A stretch of DNA of 64,000 nucleotides from JABSSA01 sp039984715 (GTDB taxonomy: Bacteria > Pseudomonadota > Alphaproteobacteria > Rhodobacterales > Rhodobacteraceae), in assembly GCA_039984715.1 (NCBI GenBank), contig JBDWUA010000014.1, forward strand, positions 1 through 64,000, in the 5' to 3' direction. Below the pieces are notes generated by a model, which was not told the origin of the DNA, did no database searches, and was given only the letters and a program-made list of their open reading frames with translations. Shown here piece by piece: positions 45,434-54,357 of this stretch. A program made the position numbers and the translations under genes. Every line of letters begins with the position of its first letter. Position 1 is the first letter of the stretch.

Positions 45434-46678
45434 TTAAGGACGACGCATCTTACAGCTGCTTGGGCTGTCCATGGCCGCCAGTTCGACCGTGCTGTCCACG
45501 ACAAGACCATAACCAGAGTTGTCATAGTCAAAGGTGACACCTTCATTGGAGTGGGCATGGATGTGCACATCTTGGATCAATTGGTGATCATTTTCACGCA
45601 TTAGGATTTTACCACCCCAAAGGCTTTCGTGCTCCATACCTTCTAAGGCATATCCAATTTTGACGACATCATCCGCCGATCCGGCTTCGTCAATTGCTCT
45701 GGCCAACATTTCGATCACGTTGGTGATGCGCGCCTGACTGATATTCCCATCAGGGTATTTCGCTTTGAAATCATTGTAATATGCGGCCGCACGATCATTT
45801 GCTGGTGGATTGATCTGACCCTCGGCCACCAATTTCAATGACCCAACGCCGGCATCACCAAATGCCGCCGTAATACCATCAGCGGCAGCGTAATAGGTGA
45901 ACAAGGGACCTTCGAACCCGTTTTCCAACACAGAACGGCCAAGCCCAACCATGTCAGCGCCCCAGTTGCCTGTGATAATGGCGTCTGCACCCGAAGCCAT
46001 GATTTTGCGTGTGTAAGGTGTGAAATCTTTCACCTTTCCAATGGGGTGCAATTCGTTGCCTACGATTTCAATATCCGGGCGTTTTTCCGAAATATTGCGT
46101 TCAGCAGCCGCCGCAACAGCTTTACCAAAGCTATAATCTTGGCCGATCACATAGACTTTCTTGATGCTGTCATCCTGGGCAATCACGTCGGTCAGCGCGT
46201 CCATCTTGATGTCGGCATTTGCATCAAACCGGAAATGCCAAAAATTGCATTTGTCGTTCGTCAATGCGGGGTCGACAGCGGAATAGTTCAGGAACAACAC
46301 GCGATCCTCAGGATTGCGGCGATTGTGCTTGTCGATGGCTTCGGTCAGGGCGTTGGCAACCCCGGATGAATTCCCCTGAGCGATAAACCGAATGCCTTGA
46401 TCAATCGCGACTTGCAGCTGGATCAAGGATTCTTTGGGGCTGATTTTGTTGTCAAAGGCAACAATTTCGAATGTTTGGCCGCCTAAGACTCCACCGGTCT
46501 CGTTCACCAGTTTTTCCGCAGCAAATTCGTATTGATGCAACCCATTTTCCCCTGTGCCCGCAAAAGGTCCGGACAATGGATCGATGAATGCAATTTTTAT
46601 GTCGCCAGCAAAGCCTGAAGCAGATGATACGGCTAGAGCTAGCGCGGCAGAGACGCCGAGCGTAAACGTTTTGCGCAT
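45434..46678 (-). CDS. ABC transporter substrate-binding protein (second importer)
   Basis: The ATG at 46678 gives 414 aa with a clear signal peptide (about 1-24, ending SGFA). The mature protein opens with GDIKIAFIDPLSGPFAGTGE, the type-I periplasmic receptor start. It is longer than classic LivK, similar to receptors for aromatic acids or other organic acids. Two Cys near the middle and end are visible. The substrate is unknown. Surrounding CoA enzymes suggest a carboxylate (inference). Confidence 0.9.
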   Translation of the reverse strand: MRKTFTLGVSAALALAVSSASGFAGDIKIAFIDPLSGPFAGTGENGLHQYEFAAEKLVNETGGVLGGQTFEIVAFDNKISPKESLIQLQVAIDQGIRFIAQGNSSGVANALTEAIDKHNRRNPEDRVLFLNYSAVDPALTNDKCNFWHFRFDANADIKMDALTDVIAQDDSIKKVYVIGQDYSFGKAVAAAAERNISEKRPDIEIVGNELHPIGKVKDFTPYTRKIMASGADAIITGNWGADMVGLGRSVLENGFEGPLFTYYAAADGITAAFGDAGVGSLKLVAEGQINPPANDRAAAYYNDFKAKYPDGNISQARITNVIEMLARAIDEAGSADDVVKIGYALEGMEHESLWGGKILMRENDHQLIQDVHIHAHSNEGVTFDYDNSGYGLVVDSTVELAAMDSPSSCKMRRP

Positions 46679-46759
46679 ATTTTCCTCCCATGGATCCGGT
46701 CCTAGGTCTTGTGACTTTGACCGGCGCATGAATGGAGGTTCGCACGTAGGTGGTATAAG

Positions 46760-47809
46760 TCAAGCATTTCGATTGGGCGATTTTCCATCCAAGGCTTTTA
46801 ACCCCATCTCGGCAAAGACAGGTACATATTGTCCCAAAGTGATGGCGCGTTTGGGGTTTGAGGCATTACCGTCAAGGGCGCGTTTCAAGACGCCTTGAAT
46901 GATCCCAGCCATGCGAAAGAACGTGAATCCCAAGAAGAAATCGAAATGCTTGACGGAGTCGATTGATCTTCTTTCACAATAGCTTGCGATGAATTCATCA
47001 TCTGACGGCAGGCCCAAATCTGCACGATCTACCCCCATCAACCCGCGCCCTTCGTTTCCGGGTGGCAATTGCCATTGCATGATGACCGCCGCCAAGTCGG
47101 CGTAAGGGTGTCCAAGCGTTGATAATTCCCAATCCAGCACGGCATGACATGCCGCAGAATTTGCGTCAAAAATCATGTTGTCGATGCGGTAATCGCCGTG
47201 AACCAATGTGCGCTGACCGTCATCTTCGGGCATTTCGTCAACCATACGGTCAATCAATCGGTCCATCGCTGGCACCGGGTCAGTTTCCGACGCGCGATAT
47301 TGTTTGGACCATCGCGCTATTTGACGCTCAAGGTAATGTCCGGGCGGTCCGTAATCCTCTAACCCGACAGTTGATGGTTCAATGTTGTGCAAGGCCGCCA
47401 AAACGCGGTTCATGTCGTCAATCACGCCCGTTCGCGTGGCATTGTCACATCCTGACATGGTGGGGTCGGAGAAATTTCGCCCCGGTACGTAATCCATGAC
47501 ATAGAACATGGAACCAATGATGTTGTCGTCCTCACAAAGCAGGTGCATTTGTGCGACCGGCACATCTGTGTCCTTCAACGCCTTTTGCACGCGGAACTCT
47601 CTGTCGACGGCATGCGCCGATTTCAAAAGCTGTCCGTGTGGTTTTCGCCGCAGCACATAGTTTTGGGCGCGTGTTTTTAGCAGGAATGTCGGGTTTGACT
47701 GACCGGTTTGAAATTTCTCAACCTCGATATCACGGTCAAACCCCGGAAGATGATCGCGCAGGTATGCACTGATTTTCGGGATGTCGAGGGCTTGTGTGGT
47801 GTCGGTCAT
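46760..47809 (-). CDS. Phosphotransferase family protein, ACAD10/LvaA-like kinase
   Basis: The 349-aa protein has the aminoglycoside-phosphotransferase kinase fold: a nucleotide loop GQSNPTFLLKT, Lys in VLRRKPHG, the catalytic LVHGDYRIDNMIF (HGD...N) and metal-binding VLDWELSTLGHP. This subgroup resembles the kinase part of ACAD10/ACAD11 and bacterial LvaA, which phosphorylate 4-hydroxyacyl-CoA during levulinate and gamma-hydroxy-acid breakdown. An acyl-CoA kinase role therefore fits better than antibiotic resistance. It overlaps the histidine phosphatase gene by 4 bases. Confidence 0.85.
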   Translation of the reverse strand: MTDTTQALDIPKISAYLRDHLPGFDRDIEVEKFQTGQSNPTFLLKTRAQNYVLRRKPHGQLLKSAHAVDREFRVQKALKDTDVPVAQMHLLCEDDNIIGSMFYVMDYVPGRNFSDPTMSGCDNATRTGVIDDMNRVLAALHNIEPSTVGLEDYGPPGHYLERQIARWSKQYRASETDPVPAMDRLIDRMVDEMPEDDGQRTLVHGDYRIDNMIFDANSAACHAVLDWELSTLGHPYADLAAVIMQWQLPPGNEGRGLMGVDRADLGLPSDDEFIASYCERRSIDSVKHFDFFLGFTFFRMAGIIQGVLKRALDGNASNPKRAITLGQYVPVFAEMGLKALDGKSPNRNA

Positions 47810-48447
47810 GAATAGCTCAGCAATTCCGGTTGCAGATCAAAATGCGGGGTCGCATTGAATCCATTCAGGCTAACGCGGCCTTTGGAAAATACAAAGGTTG
47901 AAACACTTGTGTTCTTCACTTGCAGGTTCAAATCGACCATCGTCGCGGATGGCGCGTTCAAGGTTGCCGCCACCAATTGACCGATCACACCACCAGATGT
48001 GACGACCAAAACGCGTCGTGCTTGTGTGGTCATCGCTGCTGACATTGCGTCTGAGGTGCGTTGTTTGAAACTGATCCAGCTTTCTTCCGCAGCCTCAAGA
48101 CCACCGCCTTGCCAGTCTAAAATCGTGTCACGCAATATACGGAAATGGGTTTTGCGGTCTTGCAATACATCCGTTGGGGTTTGGCCATCAAAGCGCACAG
48201 ACAGTAGGTTGTGGAAATCATATTCGTTGAACCCTGCATGGGTGTCGTCCGGTTCCAGCTGCATCGCCTTTAGGGTCTGGGAATGCCGCACCATTGTGCC
48301 GGACAGGATGCAATCAGGGTGCCAACCTGTTCGATCAAGATGCTGTTTCAACGCCGCTGATTGGTGTCGCCCCAAATCCGTCAGTTGATCATAGTTATCA
48401 CTGCCAAAGGCGGCTTGACCGTGACGGATCAGAATAAGTTCGGCCAT
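47806..48447 (-). CDS. Histidine phosphatase family protein
   Basis: The 213-aa cytoplasmic protein has the catalytic RHGQA (LILIRHGQAAFG, about residues 4-15) and a later VTSGGVIGQ in place of the usual second-His motif, so the second His appears substituted. This may reduce phosphatase activity. It is translationally coupled to the kinase-like gene, so kinase and phosphatase act in one unit. The substrate is unknown. Confidence 0.83.
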   Translation of the reverse strand: MAELILIRHGQAAFGSDNYDQLTDLGRHQSAALKQHLDRTGWHPDCILSGTMVRHSQTLKAMQLEPDDTHAGFNEYDFHNLLSVRFDGQTPTDVLQDRKTHFRILRDTILDWQGGGLEAAEESWISFKQRTSDAMSAAMTTQARRVLVVTSGGVIGQLVAATLNAPSATMVDLNLQVKNTSVSTFVFSKGRVSLNGFNATPHFDLQPELLSYS

Positions 48448-48474
48448 AAAGGGATCGTCTTTTCTTGAATGCGG

Positions 48475-49455
48475 TTAGGATAGGTCTGTCAGCATCTCTG
48501 CACAGGCTGCTCTGTATTCTTGGGCGAATTGATCCACCAGTTCGCGTGCGGGTGACACCTTGTGAATTGCGCCGATGCCCTGCCCTGATCCCCAAATGCT
48601 TTTCCATGCTTTGGGCTTTGATGATCCGGACGCGAAATTCATCGAAGATGCATCGGCGGTTGGCAAATTATCAGGGTCCATCCCGGCGGCGCTCACAGAT
48701 CCCTTCAGATAGTTCCCCCAAACTCCGGTGAACAAGGATGAATACACGATATCCTCGGCAGAACTGTCGACGATCATTTTCTTATAGGACGGATCAGCGT
48801 TCGCCTCTGACGTGGCGATGAATGGCGATCCGACATATCCAAAGTCGGCCCCCATGGCCCGTGCCGCCAGCAGTGACCTTCCGGTGGCAATTGACCCTGA
48901 CAAAGCGACAGGACCATCGAACCATTCGCGAATTTCCTGCATCAAAGCGAAGGGCGATTGTTGACCCGCATGCCCACCTGCCCCAGCCGCCACAGCAATC
49001 AACCCGTCAGCGCCTTTTTCGACCGCCTTATGGGCAAATGTGTTGTTGATGATATCGTGCAAAACCACGCCGCCGCAGGAATGGGCCGCCTCGTTGACTT
49101 CGACCCGGGCACCAAGGGACGTGATCCAGATCGGTACTTCGTGTTTGACGCAAATTTCAAGATCACGTTCAAGCCGCTCGTTGGAACGGTGTACAATCTG
49201 ATTGACCGCAAAGGGCGCTGCGGGTGTGTCTGGGTTTGATTGGTTCCACGCGTCCAGTTCTTCGCGAATGCGTGTCAGCCAAGCATCTAGTAACGCGGGT
49301 TCCCCATCGTTTTCACGCGCATTCAACGCTGGAAAACTGCCGACAATGCCAGCTTTGCATTGGGCAATCACAAGGTCAGGATTGGAAATGATGAACAATG
49401 GCGCTGCGATCATCGGAATGCGCAATCCTTGCAGCGCGGACAGAAGATTTGGCAT
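48475..49455 (-). CDS. Nitronate monooxygenase / 2-nitropropane dioxygenase family
   Basis: This 326-aa FMN TIM-barrel enzyme shows the N-terminal RIPMIAAPLFIISNPDLV and the flavin-phosphate loops AAGAGGHAGQQSPFAL and GSIATGRSLLAARAMGADFGY (recognisable by GSIATGRS and MGADFGYVGS). The catalytic His lies in GGHAG. The family oxidises nitronates but also includes enoyl reductases. It lies 28 bases upstream of the histidine phosphatase and is read in the same direction, so a five-gene minus-strand unit is likely. Confidence 0.87.
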   Translation of the reverse strand: MPNLLSALQGLRIPMIAAPLFIISNPDLVIAQCKAGIVGSFPALNARENDGEPALLDAWLTRIREELDAWNQSNPDTPAAPFAVNQIVHRSNERLERDLEICVKHEVPIWITSLGARVEVNEAAHSCGGVVLHDIINNTFAHKAVEKGADGLIAVAAGAGGHAGQQSPFALMQEIREWFDGPVALSGSIATGRSLLAARAMGADFGYVGSPFIATSEANADPSYKKMIVDSSAEDIVYSSLFTGVWGNYLKGSVSAAGMDPDNLPTADASSMNFASGSSKPKAWKSIWGSGQGIGAIHKVSPARELVDQFAQEYRAACAEMLTDLS

Positions 49456-49566
49456 TTAAGTTCCCTTAGCAAAGCGCAACCGCGCCTGAATTTAGTACGA
49501 GTTCGGGCCGATTCAACGCCCGCGCTGGTTACATTGGCGGCTTGTTCATCAAATCGGATCGTCCCA

Positions 49567-50388
49567 TTAGCCCATCGCTGAACGGAACAAATTGGGTGCG
49601 GTCATGACTTGAACGCCACCTGACAAAGGTAAAATCGCACCTGTTATATAAGACCCTGCACGTGAACATAGGAACTGCATCGCGCCTGCAATGTCTTCGG
49701 GACTGCCGACACGCTGTAAAGGAACGTCTTTGCCCACCTTGTCCCGCATCCCTTCGTCAGCGGTGGCAAAGGCTGTCATTTTGCTGACGAATGGGCCCGG
49801 TGCCAGTGCATTCACTGTGATGTTGAGATGCGCGATTTCCTTGGCCAATGTTTGGGTGATGTGGTGCACAGCCGCCTTTGAGGCCGAATAACTATATGCA
49901 CCATCCCCCATTGGCACATCGCCCATCACAGATCCAACATTGACCACGCGCGCTGGATCTTGTGCATCGCCTGATGCGGACAGCATTGGCAGCAGGCTTT
50001 GCGTCAAATGAAACAGGCCGGCCACGTTTACATTCATCACCTTGGCCCAAGCCTCGAATGGGAATTGTCCCAATGGCGCGCCCCACGTTGCCCCGGCATT
50101 GTTCATCAGAATGTGCAATGATTGCGTGCGTTCGCTGACATCCTGAACCATCTGCGCAACGCCGTCTTCGGTCGAAACATCGCCGCCAAACCCTGTACAT
50201 GTCCCGGCAAGGCCTAACCCGTTCAATTCGTCCGCCACAGCCGCGCAAGCATCGGCCTTACGGGATGCGATCAACACATCGGCCCCAGCGGCCATCAACC
50301 CATGTGTCGCCATCCGGCCAATTCCAGACGCCCCACCGGTGACCAAGGCGGTTTTCCCGGCAAGAGAAAATAGCATTTCGGGTGTCAT
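49567..50388 (-). CDS. SDR-family oxidoreductase
   Basis: The 273-aa short-chain dehydrogenase has TGGASGIGRM (about 17-26), NNAGATWG and the catalytic YSASKAAVH (Tyr and Lys four apart). The C-terminus is extended by about 15 residues after the usual SGGV end. It resembles gluconate 5-dehydrogenase-like or 3-oxoacyl reductase members. The gene is divergent from the MDR reductase at 50666 and is the first gene of the minus-strand cluster down to 46760. Confidence 0.87.
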   Translation of the reverse strand: MTPEMLFSLAGKTALVTGGASGIGRMATHGLMAAGADVLIASRKADACAAVADELNGLGLAGTCTGFGGDVSTEDGVAQMVQDVSERTQSLHILMNNAGATWGAPLGQFPFEAWAKVMNVNVAGLFHLTQSLLPMLSASGDAQDPARVVNVGSVMGDVPMGDGAYSYSASKAAVHHITQTLAKEIAHLNITVNALAPGPFVSKMTAFATADEGMRDKVGKDVPLQRVGSPEDIAGAMQFLCSRAGSYITGAILPLSGGVQVMTAPNLFRSAMG

Positions 50389-50665
50389 GAAATCCTCCGT
50401 TTATTGTTTGTGACACGCATCATAGCCCGCGTAAGGCAGTCAGTCGTTCAGTGTGAAACTTATTGTCGATCTGCATCGGAACGCCAAATTTCTTGAGATG
50501 CGAATGCACCCAATGCCTTGTCGCTCATGCAGTTCTCCCTTTTTGGGTGCCGCTACGTCTTGATCAACGCGGCTTTACGAAACACCCTTATCGATTGCAG
50601 GATGGCGCAAAGACCGGACGAATGCACGTGCATCGTGACGTCAGGTAATCGAGAGGACCAAAATC

Positions 50666-51661
50666 ATGTTTGCCATGCTCAGCAATGCCCCGGGCGGCCC
50701 CGACAGTCTTGAATGGACAGAACTGCCAACACCCGAACCGAAAAAGGGCGAAGTCCGTCTTGCTGTTAAGGCGGCGGGCGTCAATTTCCCGGACACTTTG
50801 ATCATTCAAGATTTGTATCAGCTGAAGCCACCGCGCCCCTTTGCACCCGGCGGCGAAGTTGCTGGGGTTGTCGAGGCTGTCGGCGAAGGGGTCACGCAGT
50901 TTTCTGTCGGGGATCGTGTGATTGCGATGCCGGGGTTTGGTGGGTTTGTCAGCCATATTTGCGTGCCAGCGGCAGTGTGTCTGCCCATACCGCCCCAGAT
51001 GCCGTTTGACGAAGCTTCGGCGTTTATTTTCACATACGGTACATCCCATTACGCCTTGAAAAACCGTGGTCTTTTGAAAGCTGGTGATAACCTGTTGATA
51101 CTTGGCGCGGCCGGTGGTGTTGGTGCTGCTGCTATTGAATTGGGCAAGGCTGCGGGGGCAAACGTTATTGCGGCCGTGAGTTCAGCGGAAAAGGCAGAAT
51201 TTTGCACGTCGCTTGGGGCCGACAAAACCATTGTTTACCCGCGCACATTGGATCGAGACGCGCAAAAAGCGTTGTCCGCTGAGATTAAGGCCTGTGCCGG
51301 GCCCAAAGGTGTGCAAGTGGCCTATGACGCGGTCGGAGGCGATTATGCGGAACCAGTCATTCGCGCCATGGGCTGGGGTGGTCGTTTTCTTGTCGTAGGC
51401 TTTCCAGCAGGCATTCCGAAAATCCCGTTAAATCTGACCCTGTTGAAGTCCTGCGAAATTGTTGGTGTGTTTTGGGGCGCTTCCATCCGAATGGAGCCTG
51501 ACTCGCATCGCGAAAACATGGCGGATCTGTTCCAAATGTACGCCAAAGGTCAGGTGCGCCCCCGGATTTCAGCGCGTTTCCCGATGAACGAAGCGGCCAA
51601 GGCGCTGCAGCTTATCGCTGATCGCAAAGTACAAGGTAAGGTGGTTTTGACTCTGGATTAA
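50666..51661 (+). CDS. NADPH:quinone oxidoreductase, MDR family
   Basis: The 331-aa protein is a zinc-free medium-chain reductase. The N-terminal GroES-like domain has VNFPDTLIIQDLYQ and FAPGGEVAGVVEAVGEGV. The Rossmann domain has the NADPH loop LGAAGGVGAAAIELGKAAG (about 145-163). Close relatives reduce quinones or acrylyl-type enoyl groups. It overlaps the convergent histidine phosphatase by 4 bases at the stop codons. Confidence 0.88.
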   Translation: MFAMLSNAPGGPDSLEWTELPTPEPKKGEVRLAVKAAGVNFPDTLIIQDLYQLKPPRPFAPGGEVAGVVEAVGEGVTQFSVGDRVIAMPGFGGFVSHICVPAAVCLPIPPQMPFDEASAFIFTYGTSHYALKNRGLLKAGDNLLILGAAGGVGAAAIELGKAAGANVIAAVSSAEKAEFCTSLGADKTIVYPRTLDRDAQKALSAEIKACAGPKGVQVAYDAVGGDYAEPVIRAMGWGGRFLVVGFPAGIPKIPLNLTLLKSCEIVGVFWGASIRMEPDSHRENMADLFQMYAKGQVRPRISARFPMNEAAKALQLIADRKVQGKVVLTLD

Positions 51662-52320
51662 AGGCCCTGAAGATGACTGGTGTCATTGAAACCACGCAAC
51701 GCCCATTGGCTTTGTTTGATAACAAGCCGCGAAATCGATCCGTTGGCGGCACCCTGAAATGCAAAGGGTTCGCTGTTGGTGGCCAAATGCATGGCGGCGG
51801 CAATGACACCGCCATGCACGAACACAGCGACACGTTCGTTGACATGTTTGGCAGCGATGCGGTCGAGGCCTCGTTTGACGCGCGCACACAACTCAGTGCG
51901 CGTTTCGGCATTTGGAATGGCCCCCCAATCTTGTTCCGCGACCACACGTTTATAAACTGGATCACCTTGGGCGGCCTTGATGCGGTACAACCCACCATCC
52001 CAGTCGCCCAGATGGACTTCATGCAAATCGGGGTCTTCAATCGGCGTCATATCCAGATGTTCCGCCAATGGGGCCGCCGTTTGATGCGTTCGGATCAGCT
52101 TGGTCACGTAAATATCTGCAAACGAGTCGGTTTTCAGTCGTTCACCAACGGCAATGGCTTGTTTGACGCCCTGCGGATGAAGGGCCGGATTGCCATGGCC
52201 GTCTTTGGTGGGAAAGTTTTCATTGGGCCGGGCTGGCGCGGATTCACCATGCCGGATCAACAGCACATCAGCCGCGCCTTCGGGCGGGCTATATACGGGC
52301 TGGCGGTATTCTTGCGTCAT
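51658..52320 (-). CDS. Histidine phosphatase family protein
   Basis: The 220-aa protein has the full phosphoglycerate-mutase-like set: RHGES (about residues 24-28), Arg in KLIRTHQTAAPLAE, Glu in LHEVHLGDWDGG and the second His in VFVHGGVIAAAMH. It therefore looks catalytically competent, unlike the paralogue at 47806. It lies between two plus-strand MDR genes on the opposite strand. The substrate cannot be told. A link to the kinase at 46760 is speculative. Confidence 0.86.
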   Translation of the reverse strand: MTQEYRQPVYSPPEGAADVLLIRHGESAPARPNENFPTKDGHGNPALHPQGVKQAIAVGERLKTDSFADIYVTKLIRTHQTAAPLAEHLDMTPIEDPDLHEVHLGDWDGGLYRIKAAQGDPVYKRVVAEQDWGAIPNAETRTELCARVKRGLDRIAAKHVNERVAVFVHGGVIAAAMHLATNSEPFAFQGAANGSISRLVIKQSQWALRGFNDTSHLQGL

Positions 52321-52356
52321 CCTTCACCTCTTTCCATGCTCTAAGGATCATATCCC

Positions 52357-53370
52357 ATGACAAATCGCCAGATCATCGTTCAGGACATTCCCAAAGGTGC
52401 TTTGTCGCAAGATCATTTTGCGTTGCAATCAGTGGATATGCCGCGCCCTGAAAAAGGCGAAGTCGTGTTGCGCACCTTATTGATGAGCATCGATGCCGCC
52501 AACAGAAGTTGGATGCAAGGCGCGACCTATCGCGAAGCGGTTGAGGCTGGCGATGTCATGGCCACCTATGCAATCAGCGAAGTTGTGCAAAGCCAGTCGT
52601 CCCGCTTTAAACCGGGTGACATCGTGGCGTCTGAAAGCCGTTGGGCGGAATATGTGGCGTGGCCGGCGCATAAATGCCAAAAGATGCCGCCTGTTCCGCG
52701 TCTGGAAAATTTGCTGTCTGTCTTTGGCATTGCCGGGAAAACAGCCTTTCACGGGCTTGTTCAAGTGGGTCGACCGATTGCTGGTGAAACCATTGTTGTC
52801 AGTGCTGCGGCTGGGTCAGTTGGCGGATATGTCGGCCAGATCGGCAAAGCGTTTGGGTGTCGCGTCGTTGGAATTGCTGGCGGGTCGGAAAAATGTGACT
52901 GGGTTGTAAATCATTTGGGGTTTGATGCTTGTGTTGATTACCGGGCTGCGGGCCTGTTCAAAGCGCTCAGAGACGCATGTCCGGCAGGGATAGACGTTTA
53001 TTTTGACAATGTGGGTGGCGCGGTTCTGGAAACCACATTGGCGGTGATGAATGAACGCGGGCGCATCGTGTGTTGCGGCGCGATCAGTCAATATGATGAT
53101 GCGGCGCCAACTGGACCAAGAAATTTACCCGGCCTTGTGGTTGTGAAACGTCTGCGCATGGAAGGCTTTATCGTGATGGATTTTGCCAAAGAAGATGCCA
53201 AAGCGGTGCGTGCATTGCAAAGCTGGGTGGAAGACGGAAAGTTAAAGGTCGAAGAAGACATTGTACACGGTCTTGAAAACGCCCCCTTGGCATTGATTGG
53301 ACTTCTTGCCGGGGACAACAAAGGCAAACGTATGGTGCGCGTTGGCGCAAACCCAAAGGGGGTCGCATGA
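52357..53370 (+). CDS. NADP-dependent MDR oxidoreductase (CurA/prostaglandin reductase type)
   Basis: The 337-aa protein belongs to the leukotriene B4 12-hydroxydehydrogenase/CurA branch of zinc-free MDR enzymes. It has the marker SIDAANRSWMQ near residue 48, the NADPH loop SAAAGSVGGYVGQIGKAFG and VYFDNVGGAVLE. These enzymes reduce the double bond of alpha,beta-unsaturated ketones. The end overlaps the MaoC gene by 4 bases, so a hydratase-reductase pair on an enoyl substrate is plausible. Confidence 0.88.
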   Translation: MTNRQIIVQDIPKGALSQDHFALQSVDMPRPEKGEVVLRTLLMSIDAANRSWMQGATYREAVEAGDVMATYAISEVVQSQSSRFKPGDIVASESRWAEYVAWPAHKCQKMPPVPRLENLLSVFGIAGKTAFHGLVQVGRPIAGETIVVSAAAGSVGGYVGQIGKAFGCRVVGIAGGSEKCDWVVNHLGFDACVDYRAAGLFKALRDACPAGIDVYFDNVGGAVLETTLAVMNERGRIVCCGAISQYDDAAPTGPRNLPGLVVVKRLRMEGFIVMDFAKEDAKAVRALQSWVEDGKLKVEEDIVHGLENAPLALIGLLAGDNKGKRMVRVGANPKGVA

Positions 53371-53840
53371 GCGATATAACAGACGCCAAAGCCCGCTGGG
53401 AGGCGCGCATAGGAAGCAGTGTGGGAACATCCCGGTGGATCACGATCGATCAGTCGATGATAGATCAGTTCGCACAAACAACTGTAGACACGCAATGGAT
53501 CCACGTAGATGCAGAGCGCGCCAAAGCGGACACGCCGTTTGGTGGCACTATCGCGCACGGGTTCCTGACGCTTAGCCTTGCCAGCCGTTTCGCATATGAC
53601 TGCTTTGAGATGGAACCGGGGCAGTCCATGGGTGTGAATTATGGCTTTAACCGATTGCGGTTTTTGTCGCCTGTCCGATCCGGCAGCCGTGTGCGTGGTC
53701 ATTTCGAATTGGTCGCCGTGACACAGCGGGACGCACAATCTCTGTTGCGCGAGGTTAAATTGACCGTCGAGATAGAAGATCAGGACACGCCCGCTTTGGT
53801 TGCTGAATGGCTTACAATGGCGGTGTTTGCCCCTACCTGA
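53367..53840 (+). CDS. MaoC-family (R)-enoyl-CoA hydratase-like protein
   Basis: This 157-aa single-hotdog protein has the hydratase-2 motif: Asp in QWIHVDAERAKADTPFGG and the His/Gly of TIAHGFLTL. It matches NodN/MaoC-type enoyl-CoA hydratases in length. It likely hydrates a trans-2-enoyl-CoA or dehydrates the 3-hydroxy form. It is translationally coupled to the CurA-type reductase. The next gene, aroQ, starts 70 bases later and is probably separate. Confidence 0.88.
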   Translation: MSDITDAKARWEARIGSSVGTSRWITIDQSMIDQFAQTTVDTQWIHVDAERAKADTPFGGTIAHGFLTLSLASRFAYDCFEMEPGQSMGVNYGFNRLRFLSPVRSGSRVRGHFELVAVTQRDAQSLLREVKLTVEIEDQDTPALVAEWLTMAVFAPT

Positions 53841-53910
53841 CCGGCACCGCCACTGGACACACCCTGTGGCAACAAGTTATGGGCTTTTAATCACAGTGGA
53901 ATTTTGCATC

Positions 53911-54357
53911 ATGCCTTCGTTTCTTATTCTTAATGGCCCTAACCTAAATCTGCTCGGGATTCGAGAACCGGGCGTTTACGGAGCCAATACACTTTCTGAT
54001 GTCGAAGACGAACTGGTGGCATTGGGAAAATCGCTGTCTGTGGACGTTCAGTGCGCACAATCGAACCATGAAGGCACATTGGTTGACCAGATTCAGGCCG
54101 CGCGCGGTGTATTTGATGGTATCATTTTAAATGCCGGTGCTTACACGCACACATCTATTGCGATGCGTGATGCGATATCCGGTGTTGAAGTACCAACAAT
54201 TGAAGTGCATGTTTCTAATGTGTATGCTCGCGAACCCTTTCGTCACAAAAGTATGATAGCCGGCGTTTGCTGTGGTGTAATTGCGGGTTTTGGAACGGCT
54301 GGTTACGCACTGGCTTTAAGAGCGATCATTGACCAAACACAGGGAGCGAAAACGTGA
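53911..54357 (+). CDS. aroQ: 3-dehydroquinate dehydratase, type II
   Basis: AroQ converts 3-dehydroquinate to 3-dehydroshikimate. The ATG at 53911 (148 aa) starts the canonical FLILNGPNLNLLGIREPGVYG, shown here as NGPNLNLLG with the catalytic Tyr in PGVYG. The active-site NAGAYTHTSIA and EVHVSNVYAREPFRHKS are intact. The longer frame from 53800 lies over the MaoC end and is rejected. Its stop overlaps a GTG start of a LuxR-type regulator, an unusual partner. No accBC follows, although accBC often accompanies aroQ. Confidence 0.94.
   Translation: MPSFLILNGPNLNLLGIREPGVYGANTLSDVEDELVALGKSLSVDVQCAQSNHEGTLVDQIQAARGVFDGIILNAGAYTHTSIAMRDAISGVEVPTIEVHVSNVYAREPFRHKSMIAGVCCGVIAGFGTAGYALALRAIIDQTQGAKT

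Noticed and set aside
46760..47809. Aminoglycoside resistance kinase
   Set aside because: The fold is shared, but the subgroup resembles ACAD10/LvaA kinases and the neighbours are CoA-metabolism genes.
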